Of a DNA stretch of 64,000 nt, positions 46,769-55,253 are shown piece after piece (position 1 is the first letter of the stretch; each line of letters begins with the position of its first letter). This DNA is from Mycolicibacillus trivialis (GTDB taxonomy: Bacteria > Actinomycetota > Actinomycetes > Mycobacteriales > Mycobacteriaceae). The DNA lies in the NCBI RefSeq assembly GCF_002102395.1, contig NZ_LQPZ01000040.1:62001-126000 (forward strand). The letters run 5' to 3'. The notes under the pieces were generated by a model. The model was given only the letters and a program-made list of their open reading frames with translations, had not been told where the DNA came from and ran no database searches. The translations under genes were made by a program, and so were the position numbers.

Positions 46769-47613
46769 CGCAACTCCTTTTTCCGGTCGGCGGCACCGAC
46801 GGTGCGCCGGATGCTCGGCCAGACCGCCAGCAGCCGGTCGGCGGCGCTCAGCGGGGTGCGCAGGTCCAACAACAACGCCACCCAGCCGGGTGCATAGAGC
46901 CGCCGCGATCGGCGGGCCACACCGGTGACGATCGCGGTCGCCGCCGTCGCGACCGGGATGGGTCGGCCGACGGCGGCAGGCACTGCGGACATCACCGCCC
47001 CCAGCCCGGAGTCGGTGAGCAGATCCGCCGCCAAACCGGTGTCGACCAAGCCGAAGTAGGCGATGCCGACCCCGACGCCGGTGCCGCCGAGTTCCACCCG
47101 CAACGACCGCACCAACGATTCGACGCCGGTCTTGGCCGCCATGTAGCCGCTGACCGTCGGCCCCGGCAGCACCGCTGCCACCGAAGCCACCGCGAGGAGG
47201 TAGCCGCGGCTGGCGCGCAGGTGCGGCAGCGCGGCGTGCGCGGTGTGGAAGACGCCGGTGAGGTTGATGTCGATGACGTTGCGCCACTGCTCGGGGTCGA
47301 CCGACGCGACGGTGGCGCCGGGCCCGGCGATTCCGGCGTTGGCCACCACCACGTCGATGCCGCCGAAGTGCTCGGCGGCGCTCGCACACCCGGCGATCAT
47401 CGACGCCACGGAGGTGACGTCGGCCTCGAATGTCGCTGCCGCACTGCCGAGCTCACCGGCCAGGTGCGCGGCGGCAGTCTTATCGCGGTCCAGGATGGCG
47501 ACCCGAGCACCGTAGGCGACCAGGTCCCGGGCCACCTGTGCCCCGATGCCGCGGGCCCCTCCGGTGATCAGCACGGTCTTGCCGGCGATCCGAGCCGCGT
47601 GCGTTCGCCTCAT
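46765..47613 (-). CDS. Short-chain dehydrogenase (SadH-like)
   Basis: 282 residues. Cofactor motif TGGARGIGAQVA, NAGIAG, then the active site S...Y-x3-K as VASVAAVLPGPTVSGYMAAK. The C-terminal extension (RRLYAPGWVALLLDLRTPLSAADRLLAVWP) resembles membrane-associated SDRs such as SadH of the mymA operon. It probably oxidises a secondary alcohol to the ketone used by the next enzyme. It overlaps the P450 gene upstream and the monooxygenase gene downstream by 4 bp each. Confidence 0.9.
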   Translation of the reverse strand: MRRTHAARIAGKTVLITGGARGIGAQVARDLVAYGARVAILDRDKTAAAHLAGELGSAAATFEADVTSVASMIAGCASAAEHFGGIDVVVANAGIAGPGATVASVDPEQWRNVIDINLTGVFHTAHAALPHLRASRGYLLAVASVAAVLPGPTVSGYMAAKTGVESLVRSLRVELGGTGVGVGIAYFGLVDTGLAADLLTDSGLGAVMSAVPAAVGRPIPVATAATAIVTGVARRSRRLYAPGWVALLLDLRTPLSAADRLLAVWPSIRRTVGAADRKKELR

Positions 47614-48929
47614 GCCGCCCGCCGGGCCCGCATCGGCAACGACGCGGGGCCTTGGAGTGACGGGGTCGTCCCCCACCGCACCGGCCCGACCAGCTCCAGG
47701 CCGTCCACTTCATCGAGTAGGTGATCGATGGCCGTGATCACCTCCAGCCGGGCCAGGTGCGCTCCGAGGCAGAAGTGGATCCCGTGACCGAACGCCAGGT
47801 GCCCGGCGGTCTTGCGGTGGATGTCGAACCGGTCCGGATCGGGGAACTTCTCCGGGTCGCGGTTGGCCGAGGCGTAGAACAGCACCACTCGCGAACCCCG
47901 CGGGATCACCACGTCCCCGATCGGGGCGTCGGCGGTGACGGTGCGGGCCACCCACTGCACCGGCGAGCCCCATCGCGCGGTCTCCTCCACCGCCGCGGGC
48001 AGCAGACGGCGGTTCGCGCGGAGTTCGTCGAAGAGCCGCTGATACTGGGCGAGTCGCATCAGCAGCATCCCCAACAGGTTGGTGGTGGTCTCGTTGCCGG
48101 CTACCAGGATCAGCACCGCGTAGAAGAACGCCTCGGTGTCACTGATCTCCGCGGTGTCCACCGCGGCGGCCAACTGATCCAGCACGGCGGCCTGCCCCTG
48201 CCGGCCGGCTCCCCGTCGTATCTCCCCGGCGATGAAGTCGCGGTAGCCGATGTACGCCGGCAACGCGGAGCGAACCAACCCGAGGACCTCCAGGAAGGAT
48301 CGGGGGCTGAAGATCTCGGCGAATTCGTCGGAGACCGCCCGGAACTGTCCCCACCGGTCCCGCGGCACTCCGAGCAGATGGGCGATGACGTTGATCGGCA
48401 GTGGGATGGTCAGCTCCGACACCAGATCGACCACGTCGCCGCCGCGCAATTTCGCCACCCCGCCGGCGGCCAGGGCGCGGATCTCCTCGGTCACCGAACC
48501 GACCGCCTTCTTGCTGAACATCGGCTGGGTGACCTTGCGCAGTCGCTCGTGGTCGGGCGGGTCGGTGACGATCATCGCCGGGCCGGGGGTGGCGCGCAGC
48601 ATGATCCCCGATGCCGACGAGAACATCGTGTTATCGCGGGCGGCGGCATGCACGTCGGCGTAGCGCCCCAGCATCCACACATCCAACTTCTCGTTGACGA
48701 CGACCCGCTCACGGCGGATGCGCTCGAAATCCGGGTAGGGGTTGGCGATGCTGGCCGGTTCGGTGGGATCGAACTCGGTTCGGGTCACCGGCTTCGGTGC
48801 TCGCCGGGCTCGCGGCCGACGCAGATCGCGATAAGTCCCGGTCACCAGTGAACCGCCCAGTTCGGTTACCACTCGTCGGGCGACCGCGGCCACCGTCCGC
48901 GGGGTGGGTCGCAACATGTCAGTGCTCAT
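47610..48929 (-). CDS. Cytochrome P450
   Basis: 439 residues, a soluble bacterial P450. I-helix AGNETTT (oxygen activation), K-helix ExxR in VEETARWGSP, and the haem loop FGHGIHFCLGAHLAR with the thiolate ligand Cys387. The first ~50 residues are an unusually long basic tail (ARRAPKPVTRT). It likely hydroxylates an unactivated carbon, giving the alcohol for the adjacent SDR. No ferredoxin gene is in the operon, so electrons must come from elsewhere. The family within CYP nomenclature cannot be assigned without alignment. Confidence 0.93.
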   Translation of the reverse strand: MSTDMLRPTPRTVAAVARRVVTELGGSLVTGTYRDLRRPRARRAPKPVTRTEFDPTEPASIANPYPDFERIRRERVVVNEKLDVWMLGRYADVHAAARDNTMFSSASGIMLRATPGPAMIVTDPPDHERLRKVTQPMFSKKAVGSVTEEIRALAAGGVAKLRGGDVVDLVSELTIPLPINVIAHLLGVPRDRWGQFRAVSDEFAEIFSPRSFLEVLGLVRSALPAYIGYRDFIAGEIRRGAGRQGQAAVLDQLAAAVDTAEISDTEAFFYAVLILVAGNETTTNLLGMLLMRLAQYQRLFDELRANRRLLPAAVEETARWGSPVQWVARTVTADAPIGDVVIPRGSRVVLFYASANRDPEKFPDPDRFDIHRKTAGHLAFGHGIHFCLGAHLARLEVITAIDHLLDEVDGLELVGPVRWGTTPSLQGPASLPMRARRAA

Positions 48930-48994
48930 AGCGCTGACGTTAGGGCTTTGATCGCGGTAGCGGAATGCTCGATACAGACAAGGATTTGATATTT

Positions 48995-49873
48995 TCAGAC
49001 AGCGGTTTCCCCGTCGTTTACCCCTCGCGCGCTCCCCTCGGTTCCGGTGGCGCGATGGTGGTAGGCGTCACGGGTCGCCCGGTCCACGGCGAGATAGGCG
49101 TGATCGGTCCTCGTGACCCGAAACGCCCACCGGCGCAACTTCTCCGGCAGGATCTTCGCCGTCGCCAGGGTACCGCTGAGCCGACGCGGTACGTAGGTCA
49201 TCGCCCGCTGGTTCCGTGCTGCCGCCACGACGGCTGCGGCGATGTCCTCGGGCTCCACCGAGCCGAACCGCTCGATCACCCCGGGAAGGTCGATCCCCGC
49301 CGAGAGTTCGGTGTGCACGATCCCGGGCAGGATCGCACTCACCGCGATCTTCTGCTCCTGCAGTTCCTCCCGTAGCGCCAGCGTCAGCCCGACCACACCG
49401 AATTTGGTGGCGCAATAGGTTGCCACGCCGGGAAAACCGGCCACTCCCGCCATCGACGCGATATTGATGATGGTGCCCGACCCGTTCCGGGCGAACCGCC
49501 GCGCAGCCAGTTTGCAGCCGGTGATCACCCCACGCAGGTTGATGTCGATCATCGCGTCCTCGGTGGCCTGCGTTTCGTCGACGAACTCACCGGTGAGCAT
49601 CACCCCGGCGTTGTTGACCAGGATGTCCAACGGACCGAGCGTGTCTTCGGTGGCGTCGAGGAAATCGGTGAACGACTGCGGCGAGGTGACATCCAGCGAC
49701 GCCGCCAGCACGCCGGGCAGTTCGGCGGCCGCTCGCCGGGCCAGGTCGGCGTCCAGGTCACCAATCGCCACTTTGGCGCCGGCCGCGACAAACGCCTTCG
49801 CGGTGGCCAGACCGATTCCGCGGGCCCCGCCGGTGATGGCGACCACCCGTCCGGTCACTGCTGTTGAGGTCAT
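48995..49873 (-). CDS. Short-chain dehydrogenase 2 of the oxidation operon
   Basis: 292 residues. TGGARGIGLATAKAF for the cofactor, NNAGVM, and the active site SMAGVAGFPGVATYCATK with Tyr and Lys in YxxxK. The C-terminal tail (RRLSGTLATAKILPEKLRRWAFRVTRTDHAYL) is membrane-lipid type, similar to the companion SDR. It lies 65 bp before the P450 gene and 50 bp after the CoA-ligase gene, so one transcript is likely. The ATG at 49873 was chosen by the fold start. The substrate is unknown. Confidence 0.88.
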   Translation of the reverse strand: MTSTAVTGRVVAITGGARGIGLATAKAFVAAGAKVAIGDLDADLARRAAAELPGVLAASLDVTSPQSFTDFLDATEDTLGPLDILVNNAGVMLTGEFVDETQATEDAMIDINLRGVITGCKLAARRFARNGSGTIINIASMAGVAGFPGVATYCATKFGVVGLTLALREELQEQKIAVSAILPGIVHTELSAGIDLPGVIERFGSVEPEDIAAAVVAAARNQRAMTYVPRRLSGTLATAKILPEKLRRWAFRVTRTDHAYLAVDRATRDAYHHRATGTEGSARGVNDGETAV

Positions 49874-49923
49874 CGTGCTCCTGTCACTGTGGATTGGTGC
49901 ACTGCGTGGCCGCCGCAGCGCAG

Positions 49924-51489
49924 CTAGTCGGGCAGTGGTTCGGTGAGCTGTCGTTTCAACAGTTTTCCGGTGGCGTTGCGCGGCAGTTCTTCGACGAACA
50001 CCACATCGCGGGGCACCTTGTGTCGGGCGAGATTGCTCCGCACAAAATCCTTGATGTCGTCGGCGCTGAGCGTCGCATCGGCGCGGGTGACGACGAACGC
50101 ACACAGCCGCTGACCGAAGTCGAGGTCATCGACGCCGATCACGGCTGCTTCGACCACATCGGGGTGGTCGTCGAGCAGATTCTCCACCTCGAGCGGGAAG
50201 ACGTTCTCCCCGCCGGAGACGATCATCTCGTCGTCGCGTCCGTCGACGAACCAGAGTCCGTCCTCGTTGAAATGCCCGGTGTCCCCGGTCGAGAGCAGAC
50301 CGTCGACGATTTCCTTGTGGCTGCCGTCGGTGTAGCCGCCGAACGACAGGCCGCTGGAGACGAACAAAGTGCCCGACCGGTGCGGTTCGGTGACGCGGCG
50401 GCGCTCTGCATCGTAGACGGCCAGCCGGCAGCCGACCGGCGGCCGGCCGACCGTGCCCGGGGCTGCCCGCAGGTCGGCGGGGGTGGCGACCGCGGCGGCG
50501 GCCACTTCGGTGGAGCCGTACAGGTTGTAGAGCACGTCGCCGAAAGCCGCGGCGGTGCGGCGGCACAGCTCCGGGGAGAGCGCCGATCCGGCAGCGAATA
50601 CCACGGTCAGACTGGAGGTGTCGTAGCGATTCAGGACGTCGTCGCCCAGGTCCAGCATTCGCTGCAGCATGGTCGGTACCACGATCAGGGTCTGCGCCCG
50701 GTAGCGGTCGATGGCCGCCAGCGTGGCCTCCGGATCGAATCGACGCGTCAGCACCACGCGGTTGCCCAGTGACAGGCCCAACGCACAGGTCGCCAGGCCG
50801 GTGGCGTGGAACAGTGGAGCGGCCACGCAGTAGGTGCCGCCGGCCGGCCACGGGATCCGGTCCAGCAGTTGGGCGGTCTGCAGCGGGTTGATCTTCTCCC
50901 GCGGCGCGCCCTTGGGCGTTCCGGTGGTGCCGCTGGTCAACAGCACCATGCCGCCTGGCCGCGACGGCGCCGGCACCGGGTCACCGGGGCGGCTCCGGCC
51001 CATCTGTCCAACCTGCAACCGAGGCGTGCTGGGTGGCAGCCCGGTAAACAGATCGGCGAACTCCGCATCGGCCAGCACCGCGCCGACCCGTTCCCGGCCG
51101 CACACCTCGACCAACTGCGGGCCGGCGAAGCCGGTGTTCATCAGCACTGCGCGGGCGCCGATCCGGTTCGCCGCCGAGAGCCCCAGCAGTAGATCGCGGT
51201 GGTTTCGGTGCAGCATCGCGATCGTCGATCCGGCTCCCAACCCCTCGGCGACCAACCCCCGGGACAGCGCGTTGCTGGCCTCCTCGAGTTCGGTGAAGCC
51301 GACCTCGCCGTCGTCGTCGACGACGGCCGGCGCGGTGCCGTAGCGACCGGCGGCGTAGTGCACCATCCCGCCGAGCGCACCGTAGCGGCCGACCGACCGC
51401 GCCGCCCGGACCGCGCGGTCCGGCCGCAACGGCTCGATCATGCCGCGCCGCACCAACACTCGCACCGCGGCCACCTTGTCGCCGAGCAT
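49924..51489 (-). CDS. Acyl-CoA ligase (FadD type)
   Basis: 521 residues. AMP loop MVLLTSGTTGTPKGA, YNLYGSTEVAAAA, the GYTDGSHKEIVDGLLSTGDTGHFNEDGLWFVDGRDDEMIVSGGENVFPLEVE stretch and the catalytic Lys near ELPRNATGKLLKRQL. It activates a carboxylate through an acyl-adenylate and loads CoA. It heads the oxidation operon, so it may activate the side chain of the substrate. It resembles FadD12/FadD2-type enzymes, and I do not assign a number. Confidence 0.88.
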   Translation of the reverse strand: MLGDKVAAVRVLVRRGMIEPLRPDRAVRAARSVGRYGALGGMVHYAAGRYGTAPAVVDDDGEVGFTELEEASNALSRGLVAEGLGAGSTIAMLHRNHRDLLLGLSAANRIGARAVLMNTGFAGPQLVEVCGRERVGAVLADAEFADLFTGLPPSTPRLQVGQMGRSRPGDPVPAPSRPGGMVLLTSGTTGTPKGAPREKINPLQTAQLLDRIPWPAGGTYCVAAPLFHATGLATCALGLSLGNRVVLTRRFDPEATLAAIDRYRAQTLIVVPTMLQRMLDLGDDVLNRYDTSSLTVVFAAGSALSPELCRRTAAAFGDVLYNLYGSTEVAAAAVATPADLRAAPGTVGRPPVGCRLAVYDAERRRVTEPHRSGTLFVSSGLSFGGYTDGSHKEIVDGLLSTGDTGHFNEDGLWFVDGRDDEMIVSGGENVFPLEVENLLDDHPDVVEAAVIGVDDLDFGQRLCAFVVTRADATLSADDIKDFVRSNLARHKVPRDVVFVEELPRNATGKLLKRQLTEPLPD

Positions 51490-51706
51490 TTATCCCTGTC
51501 TCCTTCGTTCCGGCCGCCACGATCCGATCGATTGTGCCGACCGCCGTGGTGGGTCCGCCCGGTTGTGGGCGTGCCCCGGGAACCCCGGGTCCGCAGCCTC
51601 ACCGGGGCCGTAGAGCAGCCCCGTCACCGGCGACACTCAAAGTCCGGGTGAACACACCGGCATGACAGGCTTCACCCTCGGTGATCATCGCTGCTGCCTC
51701 CCGCGG
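51490..51706. other. Intergenic region fadE / fadD with 7-bp inverted repeat
   Basis: 217 bp between the two catabolic operons, both on the minus strand. It holds an inverted repeat GGGTGAA (51646-51652) and TTCACCC (51671-51677) with an 18-nt spacer, 30 bp after the acyl-CoA dehydrogenase stop, and two CCCCGGG words near 51575-51590. The repeat may end the upstream operon or be an operator for the downstream one. No gene seen. Confidence 0.35.
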
Positions 51707-52960
51707 TCAGGCCAGCAGTCCCTTGGCGATGTGGGTGATCTGCACCTCGTTGCTGCCCGCGTAGATCATCAGTGATTTGGCGTCGCGGGCCAGTTGTTCC
51801 ACCCGGTATTCGGCCATGTACCCGTTGCCGCCGAACAGTTGGACCGCTTCCATGGCGACCTCGGTGGCCGCCTCCGAGGAGTACAGCTTCATCGCCGAGG
51901 CTTCGGCCAGCGACGGTGTCTTGCCGGCCTTGGCCTTCTCCAGCGTCTGGAAGACCATGTTCTGCACGTTGATCCGGGCGACTTCCATCTTGGCCAGCTT
52001 GTACTGGATCAGCTGGAACTGGCCGATGTTCTGGCCCCACAGGGTGCGGGTTTTCGCGTAATCCACGCACAGCCGGTGGCATTCGTCGATGATGCCCAGC
52101 GACATCAACGCCACCCCTGCCCGTTCGGCAACGAAATTCGCCCGAGCGCTCTCCCGGCCGTCACCACCGGTGTGCTGTTCGGTCTCCCCGAGCAGACGAT
52201 CGGGCGTCAACCGGACGTTGTCGAAGAACAGCTCCCCGGTCGGCGAGGACATCATGCCCATCTTCTTGAACGCCTTGCCCTGAGTGAGCCCGGGCATCCC
52301 GGACTCCAGGACGAAGGTGAGCACCGGCCGGTGGCGTTTGTCCACGGCGGGGTCGCGTTCGTCGAGTTTGGCGTAGACGATCAGCACGTCGGCGTCGGGG
52401 CCGTTGGTGATGAACGTCTTCTGACCGTTGAGGATGTAGTCCTCACCGTCGCGGCGGACATAGGTTTTCATGCCGCCGAAGGCGTCCGAGCCGGCGTCGG
52501 GTTCGGTGATGGCCCAGCAGGCGATCTTGTCCAATGTCATCAGGTCGGGCAGCCAACGCTCCTTCTGTGCCAGCGTGCCCCGGCTCATGATCGTGGCGGC
52601 GCCCAGCCCGAGGCTGACACCGACGGTGGACAGCAACCCGATGCTGACGCCGGACAGTTCGGCGACCAGGACCGCCGCCATCGACAGTTGCCCGGCCATG
52701 TCGCCCATGCCGCCGGACTCGGACGGCTCCTTGTCCTCGGCTATCGTGCCGTCGGCCTTGGCGCGTTGCTTCTCCAGCATGTTCTTCACGGCCTCGCCGG
52801 CCATCACGTCCAGCCCGAACTCGCTGAACAGTTTGCGGACGATCGGGTACGGCGACAGCTCACCGCTTTCCAGCGCGTCCTGGTGTGGACGGATCTCCTT
52901 GTCGATGAACGCACGCATGGTGTCGCGCATGATGATGTCGGTTTCGGACCACTCGAACAT
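51707..52960 (-). CDS. fadE21: Acyl-CoA dehydrogenase (FadE21-like)
   Basis: 417 residues. ACWAITEPDAGSDA and TFITNGPDADVLIVYAKLD mark the FAD and substrate domains. The usual C-terminal catalytic Glu (YEGT) is replaced by Ala401 (IYAGSNEVQ). Glu279 (FVAERAGVAL) sits where isovaleryl-CoA and long-chain dehydrogenases keep their base, which suggests a branched or bulky acyl-CoA. A charged insert lies at about 58-88 (MLEKQRAKADGTIAEDKEP). It is the last gene of the ltp1 operon. In M. tuberculosis fadE21 (Rv2789c) is next to ltp1 (Rv2790c), from memory. Confidence 0.85.
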   Translation of the reverse strand: MFEWSETDIIMRDTMRAFIDKEIRPHQDALESGELSPYPIVRKLFSEFGLDVMAGEAVKNMLEKQRAKADGTIAEDKEPSESGGMGDMAGQLSMAAVLVAELSGVSIGLLSTVGVSLGLGAATIMSRGTLAQKERWLPDLMTLDKIACWAITEPDAGSDAFGGMKTYVRRDGEDYILNGQKTFITNGPDADVLIVYAKLDERDPAVDKRHRPVLTFVLESGMPGLTQGKAFKKMGMMSSPTGELFFDNVRLTPDRLLGETEQHTGGDGRESARANFVAERAGVALMSLGIIDECHRLCVDYAKTRTLWGQNIGQFQLIQYKLAKMEVARINVQNMVFQTLEKAKAGKTPSLAEASAMKLYSSEAATEVAMEAVQLFGGNGYMAEYRVEQLARDAKSLMIYAGSNEVQITHIAKGLLA

Positions 52961-52992
52961 TCGTTGTTCTCCCGTTGTCGTTCCCGCCGGCG

Positions 52993-53862
52993 CTACTGGG
53001 GCAGCCGCGCGGCGATGTCGTCGATCTCCCAGAGCCCGTCGGTTTCGATGGTCTCGGTGTCGTGCCAGCCGGCCAGCCGCGAGATCGCCCCGCCCTGCAC
53101 CGCGAACACCCCGCCGGTGATCGGGCATTTCTCCGTGGCCAGATACGCCACCAGCGGCGAGATGTTGGCCGGGTTGAACAGGTCCAGCTCCCCCTCGTCT
53201 GGTTCGGCCATCAGCGCGCCCATACCCGGAGTGGCCAGGGTCAGGCGCGTCCGCGCGATCGGGGCGATCGCGTTGGCCCGCACCCCGTAGCGTTCCAGTT
53301 CCTCGGCGGCCACCAGGGTCAGCGCCGCGATACCCGCCTTGGCTGCCCCGTAGTTGGCCTGGCCGGCATTCGGCAGGGTGACACCCGAGGCCGAGGCGGT
53401 GTTGATGATCGCCGCGCTGGGCTGATCCCCCGCCTTCGACTGGTTCTTCCAGTATTCGGCGGCGTGGCGCATCGCGGCGAAGTGCCCCTTGAGGTGCACG
53501 TCGAGCACAGCATCCCACTGGGATTCCTCCATCCCGGCGATGAACGCGTCACGCAGGATCCCGGCGTTGTTGACCAGCACGTCGAGCCGGCCGAACTCGT
53601 CGACTGCCTGGGTGATGAGGTTCTTCGCGGCCACCCAATCGGCGACGCTGTCGGTGTTGGCCACCGCGCGACCGCCGGCAGCGGTGATCTCGTCGACCAC
53701 CTGCTGGGCTGCACTGGCGTCCGCGCCTTCCCCGGCGTTGTCCCCGCCGAGGTCGTTGACGACGACCGCCGCGCCTTCGCGGGCGAACAGCAAAGCGTGT
53801 TCGCGTCCGATTCCGCGGCCCGCTCCGGTGATGATCGCGACCCGCCCTTCCAAAGCTCCCAT
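52993..53862 (-). CDS. SDR of the MFE-2/3-hydroxyacyl-CoA dehydrogenase type
   Basis: 289 residues. VAIITGAGRGIGREHALLFAREGAAVVVNDLGG, with the long NDLGG stretch typical of the dehydrogenase unit of peroxisomal multifunctional enzyme 2. The active site is NTASASGVTLPNAGQANYGAAKAG with YxxxK. It probably oxidises the 3-hydroxyacyl-CoA made by the MaoC protein encoded just upstream (31-bp gap). The ATG at 53862 begins the fold directly. Confidence 0.9.
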   Translation of the reverse strand: MGALEGRVAIITGAGRGIGREHALLFAREGAAVVVNDLGGDNAGEGADASAAQQVVDEITAAGGRAVANTDSVADWVAAKNLITQAVDEFGRLDVLVNNAGILRDAFIAGMEESQWDAVLDVHLKGHFAAMRHAAEYWKNQSKAGDQPSAAIINTASASGVTLPNAGQANYGAAKAGIAALTLVAAEELERYGVRANAIAPIARTRLTLATPGMGALMAEPDEGELDLFNPANISPLVAYLATEKCPITGGVFAVQGGAISRLAGWHDTETIETDGLWEIDDIAARLPQ

Positions 53863-53893
53863 GCCTGTCTCCCTTTGTCTGTTCCTGAGATGT

Positions 53894-54763
53894 CTAGTCG
53901 GCGAGGACGGCCAGGCCGTCGGTGATGGCGAATTCGTCGGTGCCCACCCGGGCGGTCTCGAACGCGTAGCTGGTGACGCCGCCGCCCGATCCGGTCTTCC
54001 AGATCCGGGTCTCCAGGTCGTCGCCGGGCAGCACCATCTTGGAGAATCGCACCGCGAGTCGCTTGAGCCGGTTGACGTCCGAGTCACCGAATTCGGTGAG
54101 CACCGCCCATGAGGTGAACGCCATGGTGCACAGTCCGTGCGCGATGATGCCGGGCAGTCCGGCGTCGCGCGCCACCTCCTCGTCGAGGTGGATCGGCATC
54201 GGGTCACCGGCGGCCGGACCGTATCGGTAGGTCTGGTCGTCGTCGACGTGCTGGACGACCTTGGCTGCCGGCCCCTGTTCGCGCAGTGCCGCGTCGAACT
54301 TGTGCTCGGGCACCTGCTCGCCGACCGCAGGTCCGGCGTTGACACCGCGGAAGAACCCGATCAGGTACTGCTCGTTGACCAGTTCGCCGATGGCGTCCCG
54401 GGTTTCGAGGTGAATCGAGACCCGGGCACCGGAATCCACCGAGTCGTAGCCGATCACGCGACCCCGCGAGCTGAGTTGGTCGCCAGGACGGATCGGTCGG
54501 TGGAAGTGGAAGTCCTGCTCGCCGTGCACGATCCGTCCGAAGATCTCGATCGGAACGACGTCGAGCACTGGTGTCATGAGCGCGTCGAATGCCGGCACGA
54601 TCGCGAATACCGGCGGGGCGATGTCCCCGGACCGGTGGGCGGCGATCGGGTCGTTGCTCGCCGCCGCGTATTCGGCGATCCGCTCCCGGGAGACCTCGAA
54701 AGTCTCCGGGTCGGCCCAGACGTTCAGGCCCGAATTATCGAATTCGGTGATCTCGTCGGTCAT
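53894..54763 (-). CDS. MaoC-like (R)-enoyl-CoA hydratase, double hot-dog
   Basis: 289 residues, two hot-dog repeats. The C-terminal half has the hydratase-2 motif YGPAAGDPMPIHLDEEVARDAGLPGIIAHGL with the catalytic Asp and His. The N-terminal half (FHFHRPIRPGDQLSSRGRVIGYDSVDSGARVSI) forms the substrate pocket. This is the layout of the second unit of peroxisomal MFE-2. It hydrates a 2-enoyl-CoA and pairs with the next SDR. The ATG starts 2 bp after the SRPBCC stop, so the genes are tightly linked. Confidence 0.9.
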   Translation of the reverse strand: MTDEITEFDNSGLNVWADPETFEVSRERIAEYAAASNDPIAAHRSGDIAPPVFAIVPAFDALMTPVLDVVPIEIFGRIVHGEQDFHFHRPIRPGDQLSSRGRVIGYDSVDSGARVSIHLETRDAIGELVNEQYLIGFFRGVNAGPAVGEQVPEHKFDAALREQGPAAKVVQHVDDDQTYRYGPAAGDPMPIHLDEEVARDAGLPGIIAHGLCTMAFTSWAVLTEFGDSDVNRLKRLAVRFSKMVLPGDDLETRIWKTGSGGGVTSYAFETARVGTDEFAITDGLAVLAD

Positions 54764-54764
54764 C

Positions 54765-55208
54765 TCAGACCGCCGCGGAAGCCAGGGCGTCGAGTTTCTC
54801 CAGCGACTTGTCCAGCTGTTTGGCCCCGTCCTTCTCCACCGCCTTGGCCAAAGCACCCTTGACAAGTGCGCCCTCGAAGTCCCCGGCGACGGTGAATTCC
54901 GATCCGCCGTCGTCTGCCGGCTTCACGGTGAACTCGAAAAGTGCTTTCACCCCGGCCATCCCCGTGCCGGCCAACGCCAGCGAGGTGGGCGGGTCCATCT
55001 TCTCGACGGTCCATTCGATCTTGTTGGCCATGCCGAGCATGACGATCTTCGCGGTGAGCGGGGTGCCGGCGGTCAGGGTCGCGGGAACGTCGGCCAGCCA
55101 TTTCTCGTGCACCGTGAACCACTGGTCCCAGGTGGACAGGTCGGAGATGATTCCCCAGAGCGCGTCCGGGCTGGCGGAGAGTTTTTTGGTGGCTTCGATG
55201 TGTCCCAT
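54765..55208 (-). CDS. SRPBCC / START-like lipid-binding protein
   Basis: 147 residues with the SRPBCC (polyketide-cyclase/START) fold: EATKKLSASPDALWGIISDLSTWDQWFTVHEKW and LFEFTVKPADDGGSEFTVAGDFEGAL. The pocket binds hydrophobic ligands. Rv0910-like proteins of mycobacteria have the same plan. Inside a beta-oxidation operon it may carry or cyclise the substrate. AAGGAG precedes the ATG. The C-terminus is helical and Lys/Leu rich. The ligand is unknown. Confidence 0.82.
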   Translation of the reverse strand: MGHIEATKKLSASPDALWGIISDLSTWDQWFTVHEKWLADVPATLTAGTPLTAKIVMLGMANKIEWTVEKMDPPTSLALAGTGMAGVKALFEFTVKPADDGGSEFTVAGDFEGALVKGALAKAVEKDGAKQLDKSLEKLDALASAAV

Positions 55209-55253
55209 GGTGGTACTCCTTGCGGTGGTGGGGTGATATCTCGGTTGTCGGGG

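Noticed and set aside
51707..53518. Longer start for the acyl-CoA dehydrogenase extending into the SDR gene
   Set aside because: The extra 186 residues are Arg/Gly-rich shadow of the SDR; MFEWSETD at 52960 is the family start.
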